Shown: positions 22,684 through 29,982 of the stretch, piece after piece
Layout of the letters: each line of letters starts with the position of its first letter
Numbering within the stretch: position 1 is the first letter of the stretch
Source: Actinacidiphila glaucinigra
GTDB lineage: Bacteria > Actinomycetota > Actinomycetes > Streptomycetales > Streptomycetaceae
Length of the DNA: 34,027 nucleotides
Direction of reading: 5' to 3'
Assembly (NCBI RefSeq): GCF_900188405.1
Contig: NZ_FZOF01000048.1
Span: forward strand, 1-34,027
Notes under the pieces: model-generated
Databases searched by the model: none
What the model saw: the letters and a program-made list of their open reading frames with translations, nothing else
Told to the model about the DNA's origin: nothing
Program-made: the position numbers and the translations under genes

Positions 22684-23489
22684 CGCGAGCCCTCCAGGCC
22701 CTGCCGCCGCAGCCAGGACAGCGCCTCGTCCGCGACCTCGCGCCAGCCGCTGTCGACGGTCAGCGAGTGCCCGCGGTCGGGGAACGTCATGAAGTCGGTG
22801 ACCGCCTCGGAGTGCCGGTACTGCTTGAGCGTCGCGCGGGTGACCGCCTCGGGGACGGTGTGGTCCTTGCCGCCGGACATCAGCAGCAGCGGGCCGCGCC
22901 CGGAGTTCTCGGTGTCGACCTTGGCCGGCGAATGCGGGTTGAAGTTCGCCGCTGCGGCCTCGAACAGCGGCTTGCCCGGCGCGGGGATGGTCCACCGCGC
23001 GAACAGGGCGTCCGACTCCTCCTCGCTCACGGCGTTGCCGAACGCGAAGCGGAACTGCTCGGCGTTCAGGGACACCGCGCGGTGCTTGTTCGCCGGGTTC
23101 TTGAACACCGGCAGCGTCGACCGCAGCGCCGACAGCGGCAGCGGCAGGACCCCCTTGATCTGCGCGGCGTCGATCGCCACCGCGGCCGCGGCCAGGTCCT
23201 GGCCGAGCAGCTTCTGGGCGATCATGCCGCCGAAGGAGTGGCCGATGAGGATGGGCAGCGTGTCCAGGCCGCGGATGACGGACGCGTAGTGCTCGACGAC
23301 GTCGTCGATGCCGTGGTCGGCGATGCTCTCGGGGTTCTGCCGCGCCTCCTCCACGGTCTCCGGGTCGCCGGGCCAGCCGGGCGCGGACGGGGCGTAGCCC
23401 TCGTTGCCGAACAGGTCGATCCACGGCTGCCAGGACGTGCTGTGCAGCCACAGGCCGTGGATGAAGAGGACGGGTGTGGGGCTGGTCAT
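22680..23489 (-). CDS. Cytoplasmic alpha/beta hydrolase (269 aa)
   Basis: ATG 23489 has AAAGG about 10 bases upstream. It starts directly with the fold (MTSPTPVLFIHGLWLHSTSW), with no signal peptide. The nucleophile elbow GHSFGG carries S85; candidate acid D209 lies in GGKDHTVPEAV and candidate base H241 in FPDRGHSLTVDSGW. The lid region holds FARWTIPAPGKPLFEAAAA. This subgroup contains esterases, lactonases and non-heme haloperoxidase-like hydrolases, and the substrate is unknown. It is second in the operon, 106 bases after the metallo-hydrolase gene, and its stop overlaps the SDR start. Confidence 0.9.
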   Translation of the reverse strand: MTSPTPVLFIHGLWLHSTSWQPWIDLFGNEGYAPSAPGWPGDPETVEEARQNPESIADHGIDDVVEHYASVIRGLDTLPILIGHSFGGMIAQKLLGQDLAAAAVAIDAAQIKGVLPLPLSALRSTLPVFKNPANKHRAVSLNAEQFRFAFGNAVSEEESDALFARWTIPAPGKPLFEAAAANFNPHSPAKVDTENSGRGPLLLMSGGKDHTVPEAVTRATLKQYRHSEAVTDFMTFPDRGHSLTVDSGWREVADEALSWLRRQGLEGSR

Positions 23490-23595
23490 GGCCGTTGGGC
23501 CTTTCTCGCGAGCGGAATCGATGGGTGGGTGGGCCCGGTCGGGGCCGGGCGGAGGATCGGGAGCGAAGGTCGGGGGCCCGAGTCAGGGGCCGGCG

Positions 23596-24675
23596 TCAGG
23601 GGCGCGTGCCGAACGGGCCCAGCGTCCCGGCGTCGATGCGGAAGGACTCGACCAGGGCCGCCGCGTTGTCGAGCGTGAACACGTCCGCGGCCGCGAGGAC
23701 CCCGGTGTACTTCGCGGCGACCGGTGCGGCGGCCTGCGCCGCCACCGCGTCGAGATAGGTCTTGAAGATCGCCCACGAGTTGCCCTGCGGGCCGTACTTG
23801 TCGAAGTAGGGCGTGGGGTCCAGGTTCATGGCGGCCCGGGTGGAGGCTTCGAGGTCGGCCATGTAGGCGCGCTGGAGGTCGCCGTCCGCACGCACGCCGA
23901 GCCGGCCGAGGTGGCCGCCGACGAGGGTCCGCCACGGGTACCCCATGGCGATGTCCTGCGCCCGCAGCCAGGCGGGGATGTCCTGGGAGACCGCCAGGTT
24001 CTTGAACGGCACCCAGCCCGGATACAGGATGTCGACGACCATCAGCGTCCTGTGCTCCGGCGCGTGGATGAAGATGTTGTCCGGGGAGTGGTTCGGGCCG
24101 TGGTAGGCCAACTCCAGCCGTTCACCGCCGACGTGCAGTGTGTAGCGGTCCTCGAAGGTGACGGTCGGCGCCGGGCGGTTCGGGTCGGCGGCGCGCAGCA
24201 GCAGCCGCCGGCACTCGGCATGTCCGATGCGGACGACGCCCTTGCCGAAGATCGACGAGGCGCCCACGTGGTCGGCGTGCGAGTGCGAGTGGACGAGGTG
24301 GGTCACCTTTGCCGGACGGCCGTTGGCCCGTGTCACCTCTGCGATCGCTCGCAGCAGGTTGTGGCCGATGGTCGGAGGGGCGTCGACCAGGACGACGCCT
24401 TCCCGGGTGCTGAGGAACATCGCCTGGTAGAAGCCGTCGGTCACCCAGTACAGGTGTCCGTCGATCCGGCCCACGAAGTAGCCCGCGTCGTTGAGTTCCG
24501 GCCCGGTCGCGGCGGGCGGGACGGGCGCGAAATCAGGAAGCCCGGGGGTGTCGGCCGCGGCGGCCGCCGTGCCCCCCAGGGCCCCGCCGGCCAGGGCGGC
24601 GGCCGCGGGCAGCGCGGCCGCTGTGCGCAGCAGGGAGCGGCGGTTCGCCGCGGCATCCCAGAATGTGGTCTTCAT
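23596..24675 (-). CDS. Tat-exported metallo-beta-lactamase-fold hydrolase (359 aa)
   Basis: ATG 24675 has AAAGG 7 bases upstream; an open extension to 24780 lacks a ribosome-binding site and covers a palindromic operator. A twin-arginine signal (NRRSLLRTAAALPAAAALAG, about 11-30) points to export of a folded metalloprotein. The MBL motif HSHSHADHVG gives zinc ligands H131, H133, D135 and H136. Later ligands are likely in GHAE, HGPNHSPDN, VVDILYPGW and GGHLGRLG. Members include lactonases, quinoprotein-relay-type hydrolases and other esterases. This is the first gene of the six-gene operon. Export of this and two more enzymes of the operon suggests the compound is attacked outside the cytoplasm first. 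Confidence 0.9.
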   Translation of the reverse strand: MKTTFWDAAANRRSLLRTAAALPAAAALAGGALGGTAAAAADTPGLPDFAPVPPAATGPELNDAGYFVGRIDGHLYWVTDGFYQAMFLSTREGVVLVDAPPTIGHNLLRAIAEVTRANGRPAKVTHLVHSHSHADHVGASSIFGKGVVRIGHAECRRLLLRAADPNRPAPTVTFEDRYTLHVGGERLELAYHGPNHSPDNIFIHAPEHRTLMVVDILYPGWVPFKNLAVSQDIPAWLRAQDIAMGYPWRTLVGGHLGRLGVRADGDLQRAYMADLEASTRAAMNLDPTPYFDKYGPQGNSWAIFKTYLDAVAAQAAAPVAAKYTGVLAAADVFTLDNAAALVESFRIDAGTLGPFGTRP

Positions 24676-24741
24676 GACCGGCCTTTCAGGATCAGGCGAT
24701 CGCGGCGGACGTCTCTCCGGCCGGGCCTCGGGCTCGGCAAC

Positions 24742-24755
24742 GACATCGATGTCAA
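24742..24755 (-). promoter_or_regulatory. Palindromic operator overlapping a -35 of the enzyme operon
   Basis: GACATCGATGTC (24742-24753) is a perfect 12-bp palindrome. On the minus strand TTGACA (24755-24750) overlaps it, about 75 bases upstream of the first gene of the operon. No clear -10 is seen. It is a plausible repressor site. Confidence 0.45.
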
Positions 24756-24910
24756 CGGAGTTCCTCGCGATCATGTGCACGACCGCCAGGACACCACCGG
24801 GCCCGGCCCCTTCGAATCGAGGAAAGACCCCTGTCCCGGAACACCCCGGCCGCTCGGCACGGCCTGGGGATCGACCCCGGTGCGAAGCGGGGATGCGCCG
24901 TGGTCAGGCG

Positions 24911-25168
24911 CTGCTTGAGGGCGCGACGAGGACCTTCAGCGAGCACGGCCTCCAGCGCCAGGTCGACTCCTGGCTCGGTAGCGGCCCCAACGAGCCCGTC
25001 ACCGCGAAGCAGATCGAGTCAGCGTTTGGCCCCGACAAAGCGGCCGAAGCCAACCAGCCGAGTGGCAGCAGCGCAGCGACGCCCGCCCGTGAACTTCCCG
25101 ACGTGGTCGACGAGTCATTGTCAGCACCCGGTGGCAGGATCCCGTGCCATGACCGCACCGATCAGTGA
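24911..25168 (+). pseudogene. YidB-like (DUF937) C-terminal remnant
   Basis: The frame reads FSEHGLQRQVDSWLGSGPNE, PVTAKQIESAFGPD and RELPDVVDESLSAPGGRIP. This matches the C-terminal half of YidB-family proteins (AGLxxQVxSWxGTGxNxPVT, then LPxxVDxLTPxGxLP). The Gly-rich N-terminal half is missing. No start codon with a ribosome-binding site exists, and the middle (KAAEANQPSGSSAATPA) looks scrambled by small indels. It is therefore a broken copy, and the SMI1/KNR4 gene starts inside its end. Confidence 0.5.
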
Positions 25169-25793
25169 ATCGTGGACGCTAATCGAGAACTGGCTGGCCG
25201 AGCACGCCCCGGCGACCTACGCCGCGCTGGCGCCGCCCGCAGATCCGGCGGCCATCGCCGCCACCGAATGCGTCATCGGCCGGCCAATGCTGAAGCCTTT
25301 GGTGATGTCGCTGCTGCGGCACGACGGTCTCCTCGACCAGCGGGGTTCGCTGCTGCCAGGGTTCTACAGACCGATAAGTGCCCGCGAGATAGCAGCTGAG
25401 TGGCAACGTTTCACCGGCTTCCACGACAAGCGCACGGCGGATGAGGCAGGAGAGGAGGCGGACCACGACTTCGTGAAGATCGGGGCCAGCAGCGTCCTGT
25501 ACGGACATCCGCAGTTGATCCCAATCGCGCGGAACCTCGGCGGCGGGCACCTCGTACTGGACCACCGTCCCGAGATCGACCGGGGGCGCGTCCACGCAGC
25601 CGGGGCCGCGGAAGGCATCATGCGCGTACCACACGAGATGTGGACGTCCCTGCCGCTACTCATGGAGACGATCGCCACATCTCTCAAGACTAACCAGCCC
25701 CTCAACAACTACACGCCCGTAGTGGACCAGGAGCAGAGGCTGTACTGGGACTTCATACCGCTGCGCAGTGATCGAACCTTGCATCGGTCATGA
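25149..25793 (+). CDS. SMI1/KNR4 (SUKH) family protein (214 aa)
   Basis: ATG 25149 has AGGA about 9 bases upstream. The start SESWTLIENWLAEHAPATYA, the IAATECVIGRPMLKPLVMSL segment and LLRHDGLLDQRGSLLPGFYR (about 56-75) form the SUKH core, in which an acidic ExxLGxxLPxxLxxLLxxHDG pattern precedes a gly-rich strand. Later GGHLVLDHRPEIDRGRVHAA is the second conserved strand pair, and the tail ends LYWDFIPLRSDRTLHRS. There is no signal peptide. SUKH proteins are often immunity proteins against nuclease or other polymorphic toxins, but many stand alone, as here; no toxin gene lies next to it. Confidence 0.8.
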   Translation: MTAPISESWTLIENWLAEHAPATYAALAPPADPAAIAATECVIGRPMLKPLVMSLLRHDGLLDQRGSLLPGFYRPISAREIAAEWQRFTGFHDKRTADEAGEEADHDFVKIGASSVLYGHPQLIPIARNLGGGHLVLDHRPEIDRGRVHAAGAAEGIMRVPHEMWTSLPLLMETIATSLKTNQPLNNYTPVVDQEQRLYWDFIPLRSDRTLHRS

Positions 25794-26205
25794 CGCAGCA
25801 GCAGATAGCGAGGTCGGAGCTTGAGTCGTCCCACCGTGTCGACCACAGCGGGACCTGGTCTGCTACGCGGTGGCGGTGCACGGTGCGCTGGAAGAAGCGG
25901 TGGTAGCCGGCGATCTTGTCCGCCCAGCACCGGCACATGGTCCTGCGGTGCCGCCAGCGCCGCGTCCGCGCGCAGGCTGCCTTTGCCGGGCGCGGTGAAG
26001 GTCCCGTTGACCGGGAGGATCATTTCCGTCGTCCAGCCGCGCAGCGAGCCCAGGCCACGAGTCTGGGCGGATGACACCCGCCGCACCGGCTGGTCCACAG
26101 GGCCGGTCCCGGCGCCCGTGCCAGGCCCAGCACTTGGGGCTGGGGTTTGCGCACGGGCAGGCCCGGTGCCAACGGGCCTCACTCCATCAGCGAGGCGGGA
26201 ACGGC
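25794..26205. other. Non-coding or decayed stretch
   Basis: Some minus-strand pieces (for example GWTTEMILPVNGTFTAPGKG, or ADKIAGYHRFFQRTVHRHRV in another frame) have a protein-like look but shift frame and match no family I recognise. No intact gene, RNA or clear hairpin is evident. Confidence 0.35.
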
Positions 26206-26778
26206 TTACCGCTTGACCAGCCGGGCAGGGTCGACGTCCAGGGGGAACGGCTCGGTGACCGCCGTGGTCTGGCCGGCCTGGACCAGCCGGTCGGCGTAGG
26301 CGCCGTGCTCAAGGTGCCCGAGGTACAGCCGCGGAGCAGGCTCCAGTTCCAGGCGCCAGTAGTGCTCGATCCCCGCTGCCGCATACAGGGCCGGTTTCAT
26401 CTTCCGGTCGGCGACGCGGGTGGAGGGCGAGGCGATCTCCACAACGGCGATGACATCCTGGGCATGCACGGTCACACCGGACAGGTCCACGCTCTCGTCA
26501 ACGACAGCCAGGTCCGGGATCATCAGGCCGTCAGGTACCAGAACGTTGATGGCGTCGAAGACCAGCACCGGCGCTTTCGCGGCCTCTGCGGCCTGCTCCA
26601 GCAGCACGTGAAGGCGGTGTGAGGCCCACTGATGCGCGAGGCCGGGCGCGGGGCTCATCATCAGCGCGCCCCCGACCAACTCGATTCGGTTCCGCGGGTC
26701 CTCGGGCAGGGCCAGGACATCGTCCACGGTCCACGGCCCGTAATGATCAGCGGCGGCAACACCCACGCTCCCCTTCAC
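26206..26778 (-). CDS. Uma2 family (DUF820) nuclease-fold protein (190 aa)
   Basis: The frame opens MKGSVGVAAADHYGPWTVDD. The start is uncertain: GTG 26778 sits directly on a GAGGAG, and GTG at 26766 is an alternative. The PD-(D/E)xK-like pattern of Uma2 is complete: E33 in RIELVGG, D89 in MIPDLAVVD, E114 in VVEIASPST, and K128 following D124 in the ADRKMK segment. The end LYAAAGIEHYWRLELEP is also typical. Uma2 proteins are common in cyanobacteria and actinomycetes and are predicted endonucleases of unknown biological role, sometimes linked to mobile elements. It is divergent from the Fic gene; the 135-base gap holds promoters for both. Confidence 0.88.
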   Translation of the reverse strand: MKGSVGVAAADHYGPWTVDDVLALPEDPRNRIELVGGALMMSPAPGLAHQWASHRLHVLLEQAAEAAKAPVLVFDAINVLVPDGLMIPDLAVVDESVDLSGVTVHAQDVIAVVEIASPSTRVADRKMKPALYAAAGIEHYWRLELEPAPRLYLGHLEHGAYADRLVQAGQTTAVTEPFPLDVDPARLVKR

Positions 26779-26885
26779 CTCCTCGGCTTGCCGTGCCCCC
26801 AGTGTGGCCCAGCAAGAAGGCAGCAGTCGAGCCGCCCGCGCGCAGGGAGCGCACGAATCGCCTCTCCGCCACGCGCCTACGACGT

Positions 26886-26908
26886 GATGATTACGTCAGC
26901 GTATCATC
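26886..26908 (+). promoter_or_regulatory. Fic promoter with inverted repeat; probable leaderless start
   Basis: TATCAT (26902-26907) is a good -10, and its end lies 7 bases before the Fic ATG at 26914, so transcription would start at or beside the A of the ATG. A 6-bp inverted repeat GATGAT/ATCATC (26886-26891, 26903-26908) overlaps this -10 and could be an operator. The -35 is poor. Confidence 0.5.
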
Positions 26909-26913
26909 CGTCC

Positions 26914-28056
26914 ATGCTGTTTCCCACGCCTTCTCTCAGCCGCGAGGACAATCGTGTCCTCGCCTCCATCGACGAGATGCGCTCGGCCCTGCAGGATCAG
27001 GTGCGCTCCCTCCCGTCCCGGCAGGTCCAGCGGCTGCGCACGTTCCTGACCGCCGACGCCGTGGCAGCGTCCAACTCCATCGAGGGTTTCAGGGCCGCCA
27101 CCGTGGACGTGGAAGACCTGATCACCGGCGAGCGAGACGTAGAGGTCTCCGAGGAGAACAAGAAAGAGACCCTCGCCCTGCACCGGATGATGACGTACAT
27201 CCAGACGCTGCACGACGCGGCCGACTTCGCCTACAGCAAGAGCTTCCTCAACGCCCTGCACTGGATACTCCAGGGACACCGACACCAGCCACGCAAACCC
27301 GCCGGACAGTGGCGTCGCGGCCCCGTCTACGTCACTGATGCCCGCGACGCAAGTATCGCCGCCTACACCGCGCCCGACGCAGATGCCGTCCCTGCGCTCA
27401 TGCAGGAACTGATCGACTGGCTCAACACCGACGACGCCACCCACACACTGGTCCGGGCCGCCATGGCGCACCTGCATCTGGTGTCCATCCACCCGTGGGC
27501 CGACGGCAACGGCCGGATGTCCCGCTCACTGCAAACCCTGATGATCGCGCGCGAAGGCGTACTGGCTCCGGAGTTCTCCTCCATCGAGGCATGGCTCGGA
27601 CGGCCGGGCAACACCTGGGAGTACTACCGCGAACTCGCCCGCCGCGGCCCCCAGTACCTGCCCGACCAGGACGTCGCCAGCTGGATCCACTTCAACCTGA
27701 CCGCCTATCACCAGCAGGCCCAGACCGTACAGGGCCGGCTGGCCCGGGCCGGAAAAGTCTGGGAAACGCTCGCCGACTTCGCCCAGCACGCTGGCCTCGA
27801 CGAACGCACTATCACCGCCCTCCACGACGTCGCCATGGCCGGACGAGTACGACGCTCCCGCTACGAAAGCGCCGAGGGCCTCAGCCTGCAACAGGCCCAG
27901 CGCGACCTACGCGACCTGGTCACCGCCCAAATCCTCACCCCCGTCGGCCGCACTCGAGCCCGCTACTACACCGCCGGCGACCGCTTCCCCCAGACCGCGC
28001 TGGACATCTCCGCCACCCCCATGACCCTCACCGACCCCTACACCCCCACCGGCTGA
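26914..28056 (+). CDS. Fic family protein, class II (380 aa)
   Basis: I choose ATG 26914 because a -10 element ends 7 bases before it and no ribosome-binding site exists; MITSAYHPSM 10 codons upstream is the alternative. The N-terminal helix region carries the inhibitory motif SNSIEG (S53-E57-G58), fitting (S/T)xxxE(G/N), which marks class II Fic enzymes. The catalytic loop HPWADGNGRMSR (193-204) matches HxFxDGNGRxxR, with Trp in place of Phe and all catalytic residues (H193, D197, N199, R201, R204) kept. The C-terminal third (about 290-360) is a winged-helix-like region with GLSLQQAQRDLRDLVTAQIL. By family it transfers AMP from ATP to a protein Ser/Thr/Tyr, with self-inhibition through E57. 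No antitoxin gene is needed for class II, and none is present. Confidence 0.92.
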   Translation: MLFPTPSLSREDNRVLASIDEMRSALQDQVRSLPSRQVQRLRTFLTADAVAASNSIEGFRAATVDVEDLITGERDVEVSEENKKETLALHRMMTYIQTLHDAADFAYSKSFLNALHWILQGHRHQPRKPAGQWRRGPVYVTDARDASIAAYTAPDADAVPALMQELIDWLNTDDATHTLVRAAMAHLHLVSIHPWADGNGRMSRSLQTLMIAREGVLAPEFSSIEAWLGRPGNTWEYYRELARRGPQYLPDQDVASWIHFNLTAYHQQAQTVQGRLARAGKVWETLADFAQHAGLDERTITALHDVAMAGRVRRSRYESAEGLSLQQAQRDLRDLVTAQILTPVGRTRARYYTAGDRFPQTALDISATPMTLTDPYTPTG

Positions 28057-28155
28057 ACCGACGGGAACCCGCCCCAGCGATCGCTTCCCTGTGTGGCGGA
28101 GCCTGCTGCGAGTGGCTGCTGCAGCCGTGGTGCACGGCTCAGACGCTGGGCAGGT

Positions 28156-28605
28156 TCATCCGACAAGCGCGACTGGAACCACGCCGGGCAGATGGTGCGC
28201 GGCCAGTGCCACAGCCTCCTTGGCCGTGCTGAAAACGCCGAGGTCCTCTTTGGCGATGCTCCTGCCCGCTCCGTACGCGCCATCGCTTTTCGCGGCCAGC
28301 TATCGTCCGGCGACAGTCAGGTCGGGGCGGGTGGTGATCGAAAAACGCAGCGCCCAGTGGCTGGTGAAGGGGTAGAGGGCGCGCAGGGCTGGCGCGGCGC
28401 ACGCCGCCTCGATCAGGGCCTGGAATGTCTCGTGCCAGTCGTACTCCATTTCGGCCGCCCCGAGGCGCAGGCTCTGCCACTCGGATTCCGTGAACCGCGC
28501 GGGATCGCGGTCGGGCCCCTCGAGCCGCCCGGTCAAGTACTCAACGGACCCTGCCAACTCCCTTCTCACCACCCGCAGATCCCTGGTGGCAACGCCGCCT
28601 CGCGG
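28156..28605 (-). pseudogene. DUF6193 protein gene remnant with in-frame stop
   Basis: Minus-strand sequence reads VVRRELAGSVEYLTGRLEGP, then FTESEWQSLRLGAAEMEYDW, HETFQALIEAACAAPALRAL, YPFTSHWALRFSITTRPD and LTVAGR, and meets TAG at 28302-28300. The same frame continues beyond the stop for 47 codons, LAAKSDGAYGAGRSIAKEDL, GVFSTAKEAVALAAHHLP and VVPVALVG, to TGA at 28158-28156. The RALYPFTSHWxLRFS and TAxEAVALxxxHLP pieces are the DUF6193 signature (a family annotated in natural-product contexts). A single nonsense codon therefore splits an otherwise good C-terminal domain. The N-terminal limit is unclear; upstream of about 28600 the sequence degenerates. Confidence 0.6.
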
Positions 28606-28785
28606 AGTGACCTTCCCGACATTCCTGACCCACAAGCTGCCGAAGTGATGCTGCCTCTCAGCAACTCTTCCGAGCCTGTGCCCTTGGGATCGTTCCCGAA
28701 GCCATGACCGTCCGCTCTCCAATCCGACCTCCCTGGCCACAAGGCCAAGGGCTAGCCCGGCAACGGTGACGGCCTGCACGGCGCG

Positions 28786-29267
28786 GTGTCCTGCGGTGGT
28801 GAGCGTGACGTCGACCCGGTGCTCTATTCCAGGCCCTACTGGGTCGGCGCTGCCGGCGATCCGGGACAGCGGCCGTATGCGCTTTTGGTGGAGGCGCTGG
28901 CCCGGTATGGGACGGTCGCCGTCGCCAAGGTCACCTTGCGCACCCGGGAGCGGCTGGCGGTACTGAGGCCGTGGCACGGCATGCTCGTCCTCCACACCCC
29001 GCTATGGCCCGAAGGGATCCGCGAGCCCGACGACTCTCCAGAGCCGCGCCGGTGACGGACCGGGAACTGGAGCTCGCCGAGCTGCTCATCGACCAGCTCA
29101 CCGGAGTCGACATCACCGGGCTGCACGACGACTACGCAGCCGCCCTAGAGCAGCTGGTGGCCGCCAAGATGACCGGCGCCGGCCTGGAGGAACCCGCGGA
29201 ACCGGTGCCAGCAGTGGACCTCATGGCGGCGCTGGAGGCGAGCATCCAGGCGGCGAGCAAGCCCTAG
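28786..29267 (+). pseudogene. Ku protein C-terminal remnant, frameshifted
   Basis: From about 28810 one frame reads VDPVLYSRPYWVG, PYALLVEALARYGTVAVAKV, TLRTRERLAVLRPWHGML and LHTPLWPEGIREP. It then runs into a stop at 29053-29055. The next frame takes over with APVTDRELELAELLIDQLTG, VDITGLHDDYAAALEQLVAA and VDLMAALEASIQAASKP, ending at 29267. Together these are the last half of bacterial Ku, the ring protein that holds DNA ends for ligase LigD in non-homologous end joining. The N-terminal half is absent and a one-base indel lies near 29030-29050. The product is not functional. Confidence 0.8.
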
Positions 29268-29464
29268 AAACAGCGCCTCCTGAGCCCTCGAGTACCTCTC
29301 ATGCCGAGGTCTCGGCGTTCGTGCCAATGAGTGAGAGCGTCGCGAGTGTCAGGGTGGCCCGCGCCATGGACTTCGCGGTCGGTCAGAAGGATGGCGAGCA
29401 GGTCGTGCCGCGCTCGCTCCGCGAAGAACTCGGCGGCCCCTTCAGGGTCGCTTTCCCCGGCCAT
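29264..29464 (-). pseudogene. TPR-like fragment (66 codons)
   Basis: The frame reads AEFFAERARHDLLAILLTDR then EVHGAGHPDTRDALTHWHERR. It resembles one repeat of Streptomyces TPR proteins (ARDQxAALLPxxERVxGxEHPDTLxxRxxLAxW). A stop codon lies one codon before the ATG at 29464, and no ribosome-binding site is present. It is probably the tail of a lost TPR or NB-ARC/TPR gene. The end overlaps the Ku remnant's stop by 4 bases. Confidence 0.4.
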
Positions 29465-29631
29465 GCCTCAGCAGAGGTAGGAGAGGTCGTGAGTCCCCCT
29501 GTCCCTCCTCGACAGTTCGTCTGTTCGGGGGGCTTGAGCTCCGCCAGCAAGAGCAATCCCGGCCTCGGAGCGATGTTCGGTTACTGTCGGTGACGGCCGA
29601 TTAGCTATGTTGCACGTGACCGAGGAGGCAC

Positions 29632-29982
29632 ATGTCGGGCATGACGCGACGGATGGCTCTCAGCGGCCTGGCCGTGGCGTGCCTAGCCGCCGCCACGGCG
29701 TGCGAGCCGGATGAGCCGCAACCACACCCCAGTCCGTCCTCCTCCATCAGTCGGTCCTCGTCGGCCAGTCCGTCGCCCTCCGTCTCGACTGGGACCGACG
29801 TCGATCCCCGTACTCAGACGCCGTCGCCTTCGCGGGACGGCGTCCCCCCGGTACCGCCGCCGCCCACCGTTACGAGCCAGGAACGCAAGCCTGGCCCCGT
29901 TCCGACCGAGCAGCCGTCCACACCCCCGCCCCTGGTGCCCACTCCCTGGGCACCCACTGACCCTGTACCCACCGGCTCGTGA
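29632..29982 (+). CDS. Pro/Ser-rich lipoprotein (116 aa)
   Basis: ATG 29632 has a strong GAGGAGG ribosome-binding site. The N-terminus MSGMTRRMALSGLAVACLAA then ATAC gives an RR-containing signal and a lipobox-like end with Cys24 as the lipidation candidate (position -3 is Ala rather than Leu). The rest is low-complexity, rich in Pro, Ser and Thr with few charges (PSPSSSISRSSSASPSPSV, PPVPPPPTV), as in extended cell-wall-spanning linkers. No domain is present. Its stop overlaps the start of the next gene (GTGA at 29979-29982), so the two are translated together and probably work together at the membrane. Confidence 0.75.
   Translation: MSGMTRRMALSGLAVACLAAATACEPDEPQPHPSPSSSISRSSSASPSPSVSTGTDVDPRTQTPSPSRDGVPPVPPPPTVTSQERKPGPVPTEQPSTPPPLVPTPWAPTDPVPTGS

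Noticed and set aside
26632..26913. N-terminal extension of the Fic gene
   Set aside because: The extension lies opposite the Uma2 gene and contains the Fic promoter; the composition is not protein-like.
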